Part shown: positions 22,900 to 35,001 of the stretch, in pieces
Layout of the letters: every line of letters begins with the position of its first letter
Numbering within the stretch: position 1 is the stretch's first letter
DNA from: Blumeriella jaapii
Taxonomy: Eukaryota; Ascomycota; Leotiomycetes; Helotiales; Drepanopezizaceae
Direction: 5' to 3'
Length of the DNA stretch: 64,000 nucleotides
NCBI GenBank assembly: GCA_009599575.1
Contig: VWND01000001.1
Span: 186,001-250,000, forward strand
Notes under the pieces: model-generated
The model's input: the letters and a program-made list of their open reading frames with translations, nothing else
Told to the model about the DNA's origin: nothing
Database searches by the model: none
Made by a program: the position numbers and the translations under genes

Positions 22900-23800
22900 A
22901 TAGAAATAGCGCTCTTTAAGAATATCGCATAAGCAATTATACCTTTTTCCTCCTTTCTTCTTGCCTTTTCCTCTTTTTTTTCCACGACCTTTCGAAATAT
23001 CGTTGTTTTCAGAATCGAAAAAAGAAATAGCGAAAACTCCGATCTTTCGGTTTAAATTGTCGAATCCTCGGTTATTCTCAAAAAAAAAAATTATAAAACT
23101 CAGTTCGATTAAAATCTTTTTTATAAAAAGGCCAGCAAATTCGTTTTTCAGATACTTAGTCTTTTTGCCGTTCGCCCATTATGAATTAATATATGCGGCG
23201 ACTGCGTCGAGAAAATCGGTGGCAGCGTAGCGGCCATCCATATCAGAAATCTTATATTCGACAGCTGCTTTGTAAGCGATCTGCCATTTCTTCATCCATT
23301 CGGTCATATTCATCCTCCCGCTGTACGCCTTGCGGAAAATATTTCTATAATCAAATCTAACGAAGTTAACCACGGAAAAATGTGCAAAAGCAATATTCTT
23401 TTTCAAAATACGAACGAATGCTTAAAATAATCTTTGCTTCCTTTTATAATATAAATCCTTGATCTTCCGCACACTTCTATCTATTAACGAATCTCCTTGC
23501 AAATTAATATAAAAAATCGCGTACGCTTTTTTATTATTAATAGCGTTGATTTTCGATTAAGCGATTGCAAAGTTTATTAAATTGGTTTCCATAATTAAAA
23601 AAACCCAATCGAGCAATTTCTGATAGGCAGTAACGTACTTCTGCCATTTTTTAAGCTTCTTTAAATAATTCTTAAAAAAATAATCGATTTTATTTTTTAA
23701 ATCGTCGAAAATCAGATTGACTGGTCGAGGCCTGTCGAAAGGATTATCAATCGTAACGGCGGCCTTTTTTGCCTCGGTCATGCTGTTGTATTCGGCGCAT
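22900..23800 (-). pseudogene. Copia gag
   Basis: Minus-strand frames at 23,781-23,557 (PVNLIFDDLKNKIDYFFKN) and 23,406-23,179 (YRNIFRKAYSGRMNMTEWMKKWQ, then MDGRYAATDFLDAVAAYI) form a gag-like helical protein. Downstream is a Gly/Lys-rich basic stretch and a Cys/His remnant (YNCLC ... DCKKLLYA) of a zinc-knuckle-like motif. Stops and a frame change are present. About 500 bp of leader separates it from the 5' LTR at 24,303. Confidence 0.7.
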
Positions 23801-24302
23801 TTTCTATCGTAGTCTGCTTAACGCTTTTATTCCTTTAATCGATAAACTAATATAACGATTGTTTTTATGATTGTTTATTAATAAAAAAGCGAAATAGAAG
23901 GTCAGAATCGGTGTAATCGAAGGAAAAAATCCCTAATCGATGAAATTTATATATTCCTAATTAAAAGATCTACGATTTTGGGTCGTGAAAGAAAACCTCC
24001 TTTTTCGTAAGGGCCGATATATTATTTTCGTTATAAAAGATCGATTAACTAAATTGAAAAAAGTAGAAAAATAAAAATAAAGTTTGTAAATTAAAAAAAT
24101 CGAAAAATTAATGTTTCCCGCACTTTTAATAACCTTTTATCGATTCGTAGCCTTTTGCCAAATAAAAAAAACTTTGCAAAATATAACCTTCCACGAATAT
24201 CTTTTGACAATTCGAATAGATTGACCGGTAAGGGCTCCCAACGAGTCTCCTAGCGTATGCATTGCAGAAAAAAGCTTATTAATTAGCTCCGAGGCTTATA
24301 AC

Positions 24303-24604
24303 TGTCGTGCATAGCTAAATAATCGGTAGAAACCCTCACCGAAAGATAAAACGGATGAATTATATGCAATAAAATATTACTTGTATTATTCTAAGTCTGA
24401 CTGGCGAGCTTTCCGCAAAAGACGGAAGGTTCGGGCTCGCTTAGTCAATCGCTCGGAAAAACTAGTCTCCGAAAAGGCTCGTTATCACGTAACTACGAGC
24501 CTTTCCGAGCTCCAGGAACATCTAACTACTGAAAGCGTACAGAAAAAATAAATCTGGAACAAAAGAAATAAAAGAAAATAAAGGAATGTAAATATAGCGC
24601 AACA
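24303..24604 (-). repeat. Copia 5' LTR (right LTR on the plus strand)
   Basis: 302 bp, a direct copy of 9898-10200, followed by the target duplication GTTAC. Differences from the other LTR are mostly C/T and G/A changes. Confidence 0.95.
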
Positions 24605-24609
24605 GTTAC

Positions 24610-25205
24610 ATATTTATATATCTATATCAGGTCTCAAAAGAAGTACGTACGACCGTGGTCGAGTTTGTACGGGTGTGGGACTGTAGAATCAGGTTGATGA
24701 ACGATCAAGAGCTTCGACGTTCTTGCATGACGGCTGTGATGCAAGGAGAGTCAAGAAAACAGAGCATGAAAGTTCTTACAAAGTCACGTTGTAAAAAGGT
24801 TGCGATTGTTGCTTTGCTTCCAAGTTCGGAAGCTTTGTCCATACTGCTTCTCGCGCAAAGGCGCTAGCAATCTCGAGTTATTCCCCAAAGACAATACCTC
24901 AATGCCTCTGAGACTTTCAATTTGCACACCTGTAAATGAGTGGAAGAAAGTTAAGACAGTGAAATTTGAAGGAATCATGAAGGTTCTACGTGGACTGAGT
25001 GGTAATATTGGTAGTAAGGATATTCTCTCACGTCTTGCTGCGCCTAGGCACCTTAAGTTTTTTTTTTAAAAAACGTTTCAATCATTAACTCCTAAACGAA
25101 GCACCTCAATCGGTGCTTGTAAGTTAAACCAAATCGCAAAAAGCACATTTGTTTATTCCGATGTCACATTGAGCTAGTGCCAAACGAAAACAACTCAAAA
25201 ACACT
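24610..25205. other. Gene-free stretch between copia and the tRNA gene
   Basis: Composition returns to normal at the insertion boundary. Frames at 24,655-24,867 and 24,800-25,069 have no recognisable motifs, and I see no gene. The right end is the 3' flank of the tRNA gene. Confidence 0.5.
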
Positions 25206-25211
25206 AAAAAA
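25206..25211 (-). terminator. RNA polymerase III terminator of the tRNA-Glu gene
   Basis: On the minus strand, six T residues lie six bases past the end of the mature tRNA. Runs of four or more T end Pol III transcripts. Confidence 0.75.
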
Positions 25212-25216
25212 GATGG

Positions 25217-25304
25217 TTCCTCATACGGGGTTTGAACCCGTGTCTTCGGCGCACTTCAACTGCAAGATGAAAAGCCAATATGCTAACCACTACACTAATG
25301 AGGA
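25217..25304 (-). tRNA. tRNA-Glu (anticodon UUC) with a 16-nt intron
   Basis: The acceptor stem TCCTCAT pairs fully with ATGAGGA, and the discriminator is A. The D-arm contains GTAGTGGTTAGCAT. The anticodon stem TTGGC pairs with GCCGA. The loop gives TTC at canonical positions 34-36 (25,271-25,269). The T-arm ACGGG-TTCAAAC-CCCGT pairs fully. Between position 37 and 38 lie 16 extra bases (25,267-25,252), the canonical place for a nuclear tRNA intron. Removing them leaves 72 nt, the usual length for tRNA-Glu. B-box GGTTCAAACC is intact, so the gene should be transcribed by Pol III. It reads GAA codons. Confidence 0.95.
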
Positions 25305-28300
25305 TATGATGAACGTTGTGTTATTATCGTGGTACAAGTACTCAACGCTAAAATTCTAAGCGAGGTCAACAATAGGTACTGTAAACAGCAACAAGGCACA
25401 CGGAAAAATTCCTTTTGACTGATAACTACACAAAATATATGTCTACTTCCCAAAACTAGATCCTTCAGGAAAGAACGCAATGACCTTATTCTCTCGATGG
25501 TGCCTGCGAATAGACTGCTGCTTGTTTTACAACGGTCAGTTTATAGACATCTAACATTCACTCGCTGCGTGTCGGCGAAAGACACACTTAGAGACTCTGA
25601 CAGATCTATACTCCCGTTATAACGTAGAATTATTTCGTTATGATAATTATGTTTACAACTTCAGACGATAACACTGGTATCAACGCATCTTATACGTATA
25701 CAGCTTCGCTATGGTTTTCAATGTTCAGTAGCGCGGTTGTTCGCTATTTCTCTGAGGCAAATCAAGGCAGACTTAGAGACGTTTACACAAGTCATGCCTT
25801 TGAGATCTTTGGCCTGCGTTGGCTTCCATGGATGAAGAAATAATCAACTTCAGGCGATCTTGCGTGCGACGGTCTTTGGATATGTTAATATCCAGGTCAA
25901 ATTGAGCGTTGAGATCAAATCGTTGTTTAACTGATTGGTTATTGGATGATCAAACTTCTTGCTCCAAATCAGAAAGCTATCGGTAAAAAACTGTCCTATC
26001 GTTGTCAAGTTGCGTGGGATACACGACCCACCAAGAATTCACTTGCTCAGAGATCTCCCACCTCCAAGATCCACCCGCTTACAAGGAGCGAGTGTCGACC
26101 TCAACCGAGCTCACATGCTTAAGTTTTTTTTTCTCTTTCTCTGTTTCAGTATCTCCATTCAAAGTTTCGCCTGATTCGGGTTCCAATTTAGTCAGGGCAA
26201 ATATTCGGATCGCCGCCGCGGAACACTTTCCCGCTTTGAATGCAGACGGTATTCTTGTTGGAGACTGAAGCTGTGGTGCAGAAGGTCTGAGTGACACCCC
26301 CGAAAGTGAGGCCGGCAAAAGAAAGAAGGAAGACGCTTAGTTGTAAGTTGGGATTGCATTTTGAGATGCAAATTCATGGTTAATAGAAATTGTTTGATAG
26401 CTGTCAATGAGAATAGGGAATTCAACAGCTCCCTCCCATGCGTATTTTATGTTCAGCGACCTCATGACTCACGGCGTTGTATCAAAGCTTAAGACTGGTA
26501 ATTGTGCCTTTTTACAGCAGCCCATGAGGTGGGTTCAATGACTTTTGACAATTGTGGAAATCCCCAGGGGTGTCGTAATCACGTGACATAGCGTTCGCAG
26601 CCAGCTTCCTCCACCACCCAAATTTCTTGCACTAAGCACCTCCTATAAATCATACAGATTTCAACACCACGAACAAGACTAGTCTTACTGCATCACCCTT
26701 TAGTGATACCAACGTTGATAATTGATACGGATGATCTTTGCTAGACATGCTTTTGAAGCTGCTGTTCACCCCCTCCTTCCGAACCCCCTTGTACACTCCT
26801 CTCAAGCAGAATCTCAAGTTCTTATTTTTGGAAACCATAACGTGGTGTACCCGTGACCTAGGCGACACAACGTTCCCAGCTCTTAGGAACGACAGTCCGC
26901 TCACAGATTCAGGCTCTTTAGCATGTTCAGAAGCTTCTAACTCTACGCAAAGCTGGAATTCCCTTATTGACTCGCGACTTTCTTTACTTTTAAGATCCTT
27001 CTGATATCGAGCTTAGAAATCTCAAGCAGAGAATATGCGTGGAAAAGTGATCTTGATGACGTTGCCCCCCCCTCTTCTCCCCCTTCCCCCCCCTCCCCCA
27101 CCCCCAACCAAAAAGAACCCATGACACCAAAAAGAAAAGGTTGTTGAGGTGTGACAGGTGCGAAAGAAAGTTTAACAAAACAGATTTCAAGATATTGTAT
27201 CTGATATCCAGACCAGATGGTAGGATAGTGCTTATGAAGTATTCATACGTTGTACTCATGAAGGCTCTACCTATTTTGTTCTCTGTTCAGTTCGCCATGG
27301 AACCCCCCTATGCAACTCGCGCTCAGCAGCAATTGGCCGACTCTCATGCTACTTACACTGTACAGAGTAGAAATGTCTCCTGGGTACTTTCCGTCTTACA
27401 GACTTGTAGCAAACTCAACGCTTTCCGGACCATCTCTGTGTGGAGTAGTGGTCCCATCAACTGAGCGGGAGCACCTGATCTTGGCGCATACCAAGTACAG
27501 TACACAGTATGTACCTCGTACCTGGGTGAAATAATGGCAATGATGCTTTCTATTATAGGGTAATGCTCGAGTAGTCCGTAGTACAGTACTGTGTACACAG
27601 CACTCCGTCTGGCCAAGGCGGGAGCTGTCTGCATGTCTATCTCTGGGCAGTTTGGAGAATCGCGATTTGCCAGCCCGATGCTGACTTATACTACTTGTCG
27701 ATCCCAGCATCGGTCCTACGGCGAAACATGTAAAGGGGTGGGCGCATCAAAAACCTTCGTACGAAAACAGTTTTTATCTGCTCCGGCTCAAACGGCATGG
27801 TTCGTATAAATAAGTAGTTGGGTTGTTTGTTGTACATGCAGTACGATGTATAATCTGTAATGGTCAAAACGAACACCGAGAAAACATAGTGCGTAGTAGG
27901 AGTATTTAGCGGCGGATTCTATTTATCATCATGTATTTTGTCGGGGTTAAAAACACGATTCAGAGCGCAGGTTGGCTCTTTCACAATTGGCGCTCAAAAG
28001 GCATAGGCGATCTCACATTCCCACATGCTTTTCCGAATCCAAGTCCTAAGGCAAAGAGACTTCAATAAATTCAGCATTGAAATCAAAAGATACCTTGTTT
28101 TTTGCTGCCGACACTTAGCACTCCGCTGGATCTATTTGGCATGGGGGGCAACAACAACAAGGGAGGGAGGGTACTTGGCCGAATACTCAACGCAAAAGGC
28201 CCGGAAGTGTGAGTCGTACCATCCACTTTACCTTTTGGTTCTTATTGCAACCCCATGAACCAGCAGTCAAGGATCTACATCTCTTCGGCTGCCTTTCTGA

Positions 28301-28521
28301 AAGCATCTGCATCCGGCGCGGCATGAATGATCAGAAGCATCACCTCAGACCCACCTCAGACCCGTATAAGGACATGCAGGTTGTGAATCAAGACAGGCCA
28401 TGATAAGAAAAACGCTTGTGTTGTAGTTCAGCAGGATCTCCGTTATAAATAAGGAAGCGCGTTTCCTGCTATTGCATGTCTTTTCTCGTATGGACATTTG
28501 ATCTCGATACCCGTCGTTAAC
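25305..28521. other. 3.2 kb region between tRNA-Glu and the oligopeptide transporter gene
   Basis: Composition is ordinary. Frames such as 25,640-25,843, 26,738-27,004, 27,141-27,464 and 29-residue pieces elsewhere show no family motifs and overlap others of equal size. Contents include a C-rich pyrimidine tract at 27,063-27,112 and a cluster of GTACAGTAC-type words at 27,496-27,600, with a 10 bp inverted match (GTACACAGTA and its complement). The last several hundred bases must hold the transporter promoter. No gene is called. Confidence 0.5.
27063..27112. repeat. Polypyrimidine (C-rich) low-complexity tract
   Basis: About 50 bases almost all C with some T, including runs of 8-9 C. The complementary strand is G-rich, with several runs of four or more G, and could form a G-quadruplex. 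Confidence 0.8.
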
Positions 28522-31500
28522 ATGGCCACGATTTCTGAAACTTCGCAGATTGATCCGATCACCGAGCACAGTTCGGACAAGAGCCTCAGTACAAAGGAAA
28601 GAGCAGATGTACGCTTACGTATCATACAACATTCATCTCTCAGGACAGCTAACATGTTGCTTCAGTCAGCAGTCCAGCCTGTTGAAGCTGTAGACGAGAT
28701 ATTGATAGACCGATACGAAAAGTAGTACTCATACTATTGATGTATCCGTCATGTGTAGCTGATACACTTCCAGAGAACTCAATGTTACCGGAGATGATCT
28801 TCTGCAAGCACAGGCAGCGGCCAAAGGCTTGGATCTCGATCAAACCCGCCGAGTATGTTGACATACAAGAATTCCGACCCTCTCAAGCTGATTGATGAAC
28901 AAAGATTATGGTCAATGTCCTCAAAATGCACGCGAACGATCCTAACTTCCCAATTACTGTCGTCGAAAAGATTAAAGAGTTCCTTGCCAATGAAGATATC
29001 TTCAACAGCCCTGAGAAACATGTAGAACTCATCCAAGAGATGAAGACTGAAGCTGCTCTTATCACTGGGAACAGTCCTTATGCTGAGGTCCGCTCTGTCG
29101 TTGACAATACGGACGATCCAACTACACTTTCATCCACAATCCGCGCTTGGGTCATCGGCCTCTCATTCGTCGTGCTCCTCGCCTTTGTTAACCAAATGTT
29201 CTCTATCCGTCAACCTGGCATTGGTGTCGCGGCCAACGTCGCTCAATTGCTTTCATATCCCGTTGGTAAAGCAGCAGAAGCGTGGCTCCCCGACGTTGGT
29301 ATCACGCTCTTCGGTATACGACACAGCTTGAACCCTGGGAAATTCAGTCGAAAGGAACACATGCTGATCACAATAATGGCTGACGTGGGCTGTCAGACTC
29401 CATATACGGACGTATGTCCCAACCCCATCATTTTGATAAATGCTTTGAATTTCGACTCTGCCAAAATGCCTTCAGAGACGAAGGATTGCGTTTTCCACTA
29501 CCTACACACTTCCAGACTTGAGGACTGACGAGAACATAGTACATCATATGGACCCAAGTTCTTCCCCGGCTTTTCAACCAACCTTATGCTCGAGGCTTTG
29601 GCTACCAAATCTTGACTACACTAGGGACAAATTTCCTCGGCTATGGGATGGCTGGAGTATGCAGAAAGTTTCTCGTCTTTCCGTCATACTGTGTGTGGCC
29701 CGCCTCTCTCGTCACTATTGCGTTGAACTCGGCGTTTCATACAGAGAAGAACGAGCCGGTCTCTGCGCCGCTCAAGCGGGTCTTTACTATGTCTCGCATG
29801 AGGTTTTTTGCAATGTCATTCGGTGCGATGTTCATTTGGTTTTGGTTCCCCAATTACATTTTCCAGGCACTGAGTGTATTCAACTGGATTTCGTGTAAGT
29901 GCCTTGTCAAGCACCAACCCCTGATTCTTTGGTATCCCAGTTGTCCCTATGATCCCAAGTGCTGACTACGCGGTGTCTCAGGGATTGCGCCCAACAACAA
30001 GAACCTGAATGCCATAGTCGGGTATAACAACGGAATGGGATATAACCCCTGGCCTTCCTTCGACTGGAACCCTCTGCTTTTCGACGGTCAAGATCCGTTC
30101 ATGGTACCGTTCTTCAACACGGCGAACAAGTTCATAGGCATGTTCCTTGCTGGCTTCGTCATCTTAGGAGTATATTACACGAATTCTTGGTATACCAGTT
30201 ACATTCCCATCAACACAAACATGATCTTTGATAACATGGGAGAGCTTTACAATGTGTCGCGAGCGCTCGACGCAAGAGGTATTTTTGACGCCGCTAAATA
30301 CAAAGCATACTCTCCAGCATATCTTAGTGCAGCCAACATCGTGGTCTACCTGTTCTACTTTGCCATTTATACGACTGTGATTACGTACTGCGCTTTGTAT
30401 CATTGGCACGAGATCAAAATGGGCTTCCGCAATGTATTCAACGGGTTCCGGAAGAACAAGAAAGAGAATAAGGGAGAATACGAAGATATCCATAACAAGC
30501 TGATGTCCGCGTACCCGGAAGGTCAGCTATGCTCGTGTCTCCTGCGGTCGATCATCGAGGGCTAATCCATCCACTATAGTTTCCGAGCTCTGGTATGTGG
30601 GCTTTCTTCTCGTCGCGATAGCATTATCGTGCGTTGGAATCGCAGGATGGGATACTTACACTTCTGTCGGCGTCGTGTTTTACGGAATTGCACTTTGTGT
30701 CATTTTCGTGATCCCGATCGGCATTGTTGCTGCCATGACTGGCATAGAGGTAACCCTCAACGTCCTAGCAGAGTTCATCGGGGGTGCGTGGGTGGAAGGT
30801 AATGCACTCGCCATGAATTGTAAGTGATAGTCGGAGTACCAAGATCCTCTCAAGTCCACGTCCCCACTGACCTGGATTTGCAGACTTCAAAGCCTTTGGA
30901 TACGTTACGTGCAGCCATGCACTGCGGTTCTCCAGTGACCTGAAGCTCGCTCATTACGTCAAGATCCCTCCTCGCCACACCTTCTGTGCTCAAATGATTG
31001 CTACTCTTGTCTCAAGCTTCGTCTGCATAGGAGTCTTGAACTTCCAAATCAACGAGATCCCAGACGTGTGTGAGCCGGACCAAAAGAACCGCTTTACTTG
31101 CCCGGGCATCAACACATTCTTCACAGCGGCAGTCTTATGGGGAACTCTGGGACCCCAGAAGATGTACGGGAAAAACGGGCAGTACACCCTGTCACTCATA
31201 GGATTCCCTATCGGCCTGGTGCTTCCGATTATCGTCTACTTCGCTCAGAAAAAGCTTCCCAAGCAAAAATGGCTGAGACAAGTGCATCCTGTGGTCTTAA
31301 TCTATGGTCCACTCAGCTGGGCGCCATATAACATCTCCTACGTTTGGCCTGCCGTGCCTCTGGGTTGGCTATCAATGGTGTACATGAAGAAGAGATATCT
31401 GGGGCTCTGGTCAAAGGCAGGATTTTGTCCGCCAAAGCTCTTGGGTCTGTTCGCTGACACGCTCTAGTACAACTACATCTTGTCGGCGTCTTGGTCGTCT

Positions 31501-31671
31501 GCCATCGCTTTTGCGGCAATCGTCATTTTCTTCGCTCTCCAGTGGACCAACAAGGAAATCAATTGGTGGGGCAACAGCGTTAGTTACCAAGGATGTGAGG
31601 GCACTGCTTGTACTCGCTTTACACTTGCAGAGGGTGAACATTTCGGTCCTGGACCTGGCGAGTTCAGCTGA
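28522..31671 (+). CDS. OPT-family oligopeptide transporter, 8 exons
   Basis: Exons: 28522-28721, 28774-28852, 28905-29411, 29540-29894, 29982-30521, 30580-30819, 30884-31416, 31468-31671; 885 residues. Joins were chosen by phase and family sequence. Six introns are GT-AG (52, 52, 128, 87, 58 and 64 bp). The last (31417-31467, 51 bp) appears to be GC-AG with a CTGAC branch. The acidic N-terminal part ends in NSPYAEVRSVVDNTDDP. The OPT core follows: RAWVIGLSFVVLLAFVNQ, FSIRQPGIGV, the SLNPGKFSRKEHMLITIM block with its NPG motif, NYIFQALSVFNWIS, and the diagnostic KIPPR (HYVKIPPRHTF). Many hydrophobic helices are visible, and the C-terminus is hydrophilic. Family knowledge: proton-coupled uptake of tetra- and pentapeptides (relatives carry glutathione or metal chelates) at the plasma membrane. 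Substrate is not shown. The frame is intact after splicing. Confidence 0.93.
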
Positions 31672-32784
31672 AAGACTGCCGGGCCGCTAGAGCGATTGCC
31701 AATGGTCAATACGGAGGAGATTTGTCCCTGCGAATGTCCTAGTTTCTCTCTGATTGGTAATTAAGGGTGATCCTTCTTAGAACCAGACCTCGATTTTGCT
31801 GGTGCTTACAACTGGCTACCTACCTTACACAGCTTCCGTCTCGTTCACTCACTTCACCAGTCTCCGAATGGTAGGCTCCTGCGTGCACTTCAAGATTGCC
31901 AAGTCAAGATGCCAGCCCTGGACCCTTCAAGATCCAGGTCCCACAAGCCGGTCCTTCCCTCGACCTGCCCAAGCGATAAAGCGAAGTGTTGATTCAGTAT
32001 CTGTACGCAGTGCTCTCTACACACCTGTAGCTTTTTCCCGCGCCAGAAGTTTCATCACGCTATACCTGACTCACTCACTTACTACGCGGCAGCCTCAGAG
32101 ACATTTTTCTTTACCGGCGGTCTCGAAACTCCTCCTCCATAAGCTTGCGACCACGCATACACATATAGCTACGGTACTACTCAAAGGGCTTAGCAACAGG
32201 AAAGATGTTCAGAGAATCGCATGAAAGAGGAAGAAAAGAAAGAAGAAGAAAACGATAGCACAACGATCGAAAAAAAAAAACGGTATAGCGAGCGCCTTTG
32301 AAATGACCGCTTAGTGAGCAAAGATCGACGGAAGACTTGCTTAACCGCGAGCTTATAAGCGTTGTGAAGGAAAGATTGTTGGCATTGTGCGAACAAAAGG
32401 TTTCTCTTGAGTAATGCTGCGAATCAATAAAGCCTTCCATTGTGATGTCAAGAAAAAGAATACCGCTTCATATTCGAGAGGAGAACGCACTGGCTTCTTG
32501 GGCTTGTATGGTACAATTCTTACTTTACTCCATATACCTGATGCAAGTACATCTATCTGCGCGCCGGGCAATGAGGAGGGGAGGACTGGCTTGCGAAGGA
32601 AAAAGAGCATAGCATGTCACATGGTAAAGGACTTGAATAGGTGAAGTAAGGTACACGTCTATTTCTGTATCTCATACAAGTCCAGCGGTCTTTCGAGACT
32701 GCAGTTTCCGGCCCCTCGTCCCTTTTATCAGCCTCGCCCTCTCTTGGCTCCGTTCATGCAATGTACAAATGAAAGCTGTGTCAT
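31672..32784. other. Intergenic region between convergent genes (OPT transporter and MIC60)
   Basis: The two genes end toward each other, so both 3' UTRs and terminators lie here. Frames at 31,796-32,224 and 32,744-33,160 lack motifs, and the second overlaps MIC60. Nothing else is recognised. An A-run is at 32,269-32,281. Confidence 0.6.
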
Positions 32785-35001
32785 CTACTCAACTCTCAGG
32801 CTCTGCAGCCTAGCTTCTGTGGCAATTACCTGTGAAGTGAAGAAGATGTCAGCATGTCGTCTCAAATACCTTGCTCCACGATTCCGAAAGGGAGAATTTC
32901 TGGAGCACAGCACTCGAAACTACCACGGTCAAGGAAAAGGACAAACTCACATCGAGAGCCTGCTGCACCTCCAACACCTTCCTCGCCTCTCCGAGCCAGT
33001 CTCGGCTCAGCGTCTTGGCCCACCCCTGCAGCCCGTTCATCTCCCGAGTTGCCCCATCGAGATCACCTTCCTCGAGAAGCGTCTCCGTCCGTGTCAAAAT
33101 GCTCTCCACATCATCACCAGTCGCCAGTCCCTTCTTCTTGAACAGCAGCTTGCTCAATAGATAGCTGGAAGCGTGACTTGCAACACCCGCATCCGTAGGC
33201 AGTAGAGATGCTTTTCTGACTTCCTCGGCCACACGGCGGAACCGGTCGATAAGCTGAGCAGAAGACGGAATGCCTTTTTGGTAGGCCGTAGGGTTGATGG
33301 ATGCAATGGCTGCGTTGACGACCGCGTCGTCGGAGGCGATCTCCTTCAAAGCTGCCAACTCCTTGGTAAACGGTCGCGGGACCTGGCTCTTCTCGAGGTT
33401 GGAGCGGACAGCTTCGACGGCGACGTGGAGATGTTGAGTCTTCAGGTTCGCATCGACGACAGAATTCCAATCAGTGGTAAGCTTTTCAAGCTCACCGACA
33501 GTCTTGGTCAGGTCAGACAACTTGCCGAGACGACCGTTCCGCTCCTCCTCTACACGCTGCTGGAGGTCTTGGGTGAACTTTCTCTTCAGCTCGACTGCTT
33601 GCTCGAGAAGGCTGTTGCGCAAACGTTGTTCGTTGACCTCTTGTGCAGCCTGGACCTCAGCTTTGAGTTTCTGCTCGTAGCTCTCCTGGAGCTTCTGGCG
33701 CTCGGCTTGGTACTCCTCTTGCCACTCTGCCTGCTGGTGCTGCATCTCAGCCTCAACCCGTCGGATGAGCTCTTTGGCAGCTCGATCGAAGTCGGCCTTC
33801 TCGGCGTTGATTTTGGCCTCTGCATCCTTCTCTGCAGCAGCTTTCAAAGCGTTGATCTTGGCCCCAACCTTGGAAATCTCCCTTTTGGCTTTTGTGATAG
33901 TGCCAGAGAACTTGTTGCTCGAGTTGTCGGCGTTCACAACTGTGATGATATCGTTTACAATCTTGACCAAATCCTGGACAACTGGCTCAGCCGCATCATT
34001 TACGTTCAACGGGTCGATTCTAGCAAGCTCCGGGGGAAACTTGGAGGGCTCATCAACCTCAGGAGGCGTGAAAGGAACTGCTTCTGAGGATTTTGTGGAT
34101 GGGGCAACCTCGACTGCAGGCTTAGCTGGCTCTGGCGATTTTGCTGCGGGAGCAGGAGGAGATGCCTCCTTCTTAACAGCTTTCACAGCCTTGACCTTCT
34201 CCTCTGGTTTGGTCTCGACGGGGTGCTGGAGAGCCTCCTTTGGCTTCGTCGCATCCGGCTTCGTAGCATCGGCGTGTCTCCCAGCCGCAGGTTTCGTATC
34301 TTCAGCGACCTTCCATGAAACCCCACTTTGACTTGGGATCTTGACAGTTCCACCTGTCTCTCTCGGGGACGATCCTCGGCCCGCTACTTTTGGGAAACGT
34401 TTGCGGAATTCCTTTTCTTCAAAATACAGCACCGCGTCCTCTCCAAAAGGAACATACTCTGTGAAGAAGTCGTGGAAATTGTCATTCACTCTACTGTAGT
34501 AGATTCCTCCGCCGTAACCAAGGGCCCCAAGGAGGATAATCGAGGTAAAGAACTTCCGGAAGAATTTGCGTTTCGGCTTCGGCGCTGGAGGAGGGGGCGG
34601 AGGAGGTGTTGTGGGTAACGCGGAGTCGCTCACCTCCACGTTGGGAGGAGCAGTTGAGCTGCCAACTGGCGGATCTGATGTCGCCTTAGGTTCGTATAGC
34701 GTGGGTGGAACAGGCCCCGGGGGAAGAGGTTCGGTGGTGCTGTCGCTGGCAGATCCAGGGAGAACTACCGGTCTCGAGTCGGTAATACTCGGTTTCTTGT
34801 GATCAGCATATCCTCTCTATCGATACAGAGTATGGTCAGCACTGTTACATGACCCAATTGACGGCATCCGGTTCAGGAAGCTCTCACCACTCTTCCCGAG
34901 ACGACTGGCGTTGACGGCATCGCATGCCATTGACGCCCGGCGTTAGCTACACTCGACCTGTAGCCAGAGGCCGTGGACGACCGGAGTTGTGCGCGCAGCA
35001 T
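32785..35001 (-). CDS. MIC60: MICOS complex subunit MIC60 (mitofilin)
   Basis: Three exons: 35001-34888, 34816-32951 and 32829-32785, giving 674 residues. Introns are 71 bp (GTGAGA..GATAG) and 121 bp (GTGAGT..CACAG, with a CTGAC branch). The second was chosen because it replaces an unrelated tail by ALDVIATEARLQSL, the family's end. The first 30 or so residues are Arg/Ser-rich without acids, a mitochondrial presequence. A Pro-rich linker leads to basic residues and one membrane helix at about 127-146 (FFTSIILLGALGYGGGIYYS). An Ala/Pro/Lys-rich spacer and a long Glu/Gln/Lys/Arg coiled coil (roughly 260-450) precede the C-terminal mitofilin domain, with LQGWAKTLSRDWL. Known role: inner-membrane protein that builds cristae junctions and contacts the outer membrane. 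The start at MLRAQL was chosen as the typical short presequence; an in-frame upstream start at 35,160 would add 53 residues. Confidence 0.95.

Larger units (their letters stand above)
9898..24604 (-). mobile_element. Ty1/copia LTR retrotransposon, RIP-degraded, split by Gypsy-A copy 1
   Basis: The two LTRs (9898-10200 and 24303-24604) are direct copies. Both read TGTCGTGC...GCAACA on the plus strand, and both are flanked by the same 5 bp GTTAC (9893-9897 and 24605-24609). The coding order on the minus strand is gag, protease, integrase, reverse transcriptase, RNase H, which is the copia order. A purine tract next to the left LTR on the minus strand (10201-10215 region) marks that LTR as the 3' one. 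Without the nested 6.48 kb element the copy is about 8.2 kb, long for copia. Part of the excess is an extra antisense frame (10,458-11,647). All frames carry stops, mostly at former Gln or Trp codons, so the element is inactive. Confidence 0.95.

Noticed and set aside
27496..27600. GTACAGTAC-type words with a 10 bp inverted match, possible miniature element
   Set aside because: The inverted match is short, and no target duplication or second copy is visible.
31796..32224. 142-residue frame between the transporter and MIC60
   Set aside because: No recognisable motif or start context; Ser/Thr/Leu-rich noise in a convergent 3' region.
33278..34087. 269-residue Leu-rich plus-strand frame
   Set aside because: It is antisense to the MIC60 coiled coil. 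Leu-rich translation of the complement of Glu/Lys/Gln codons is expected.
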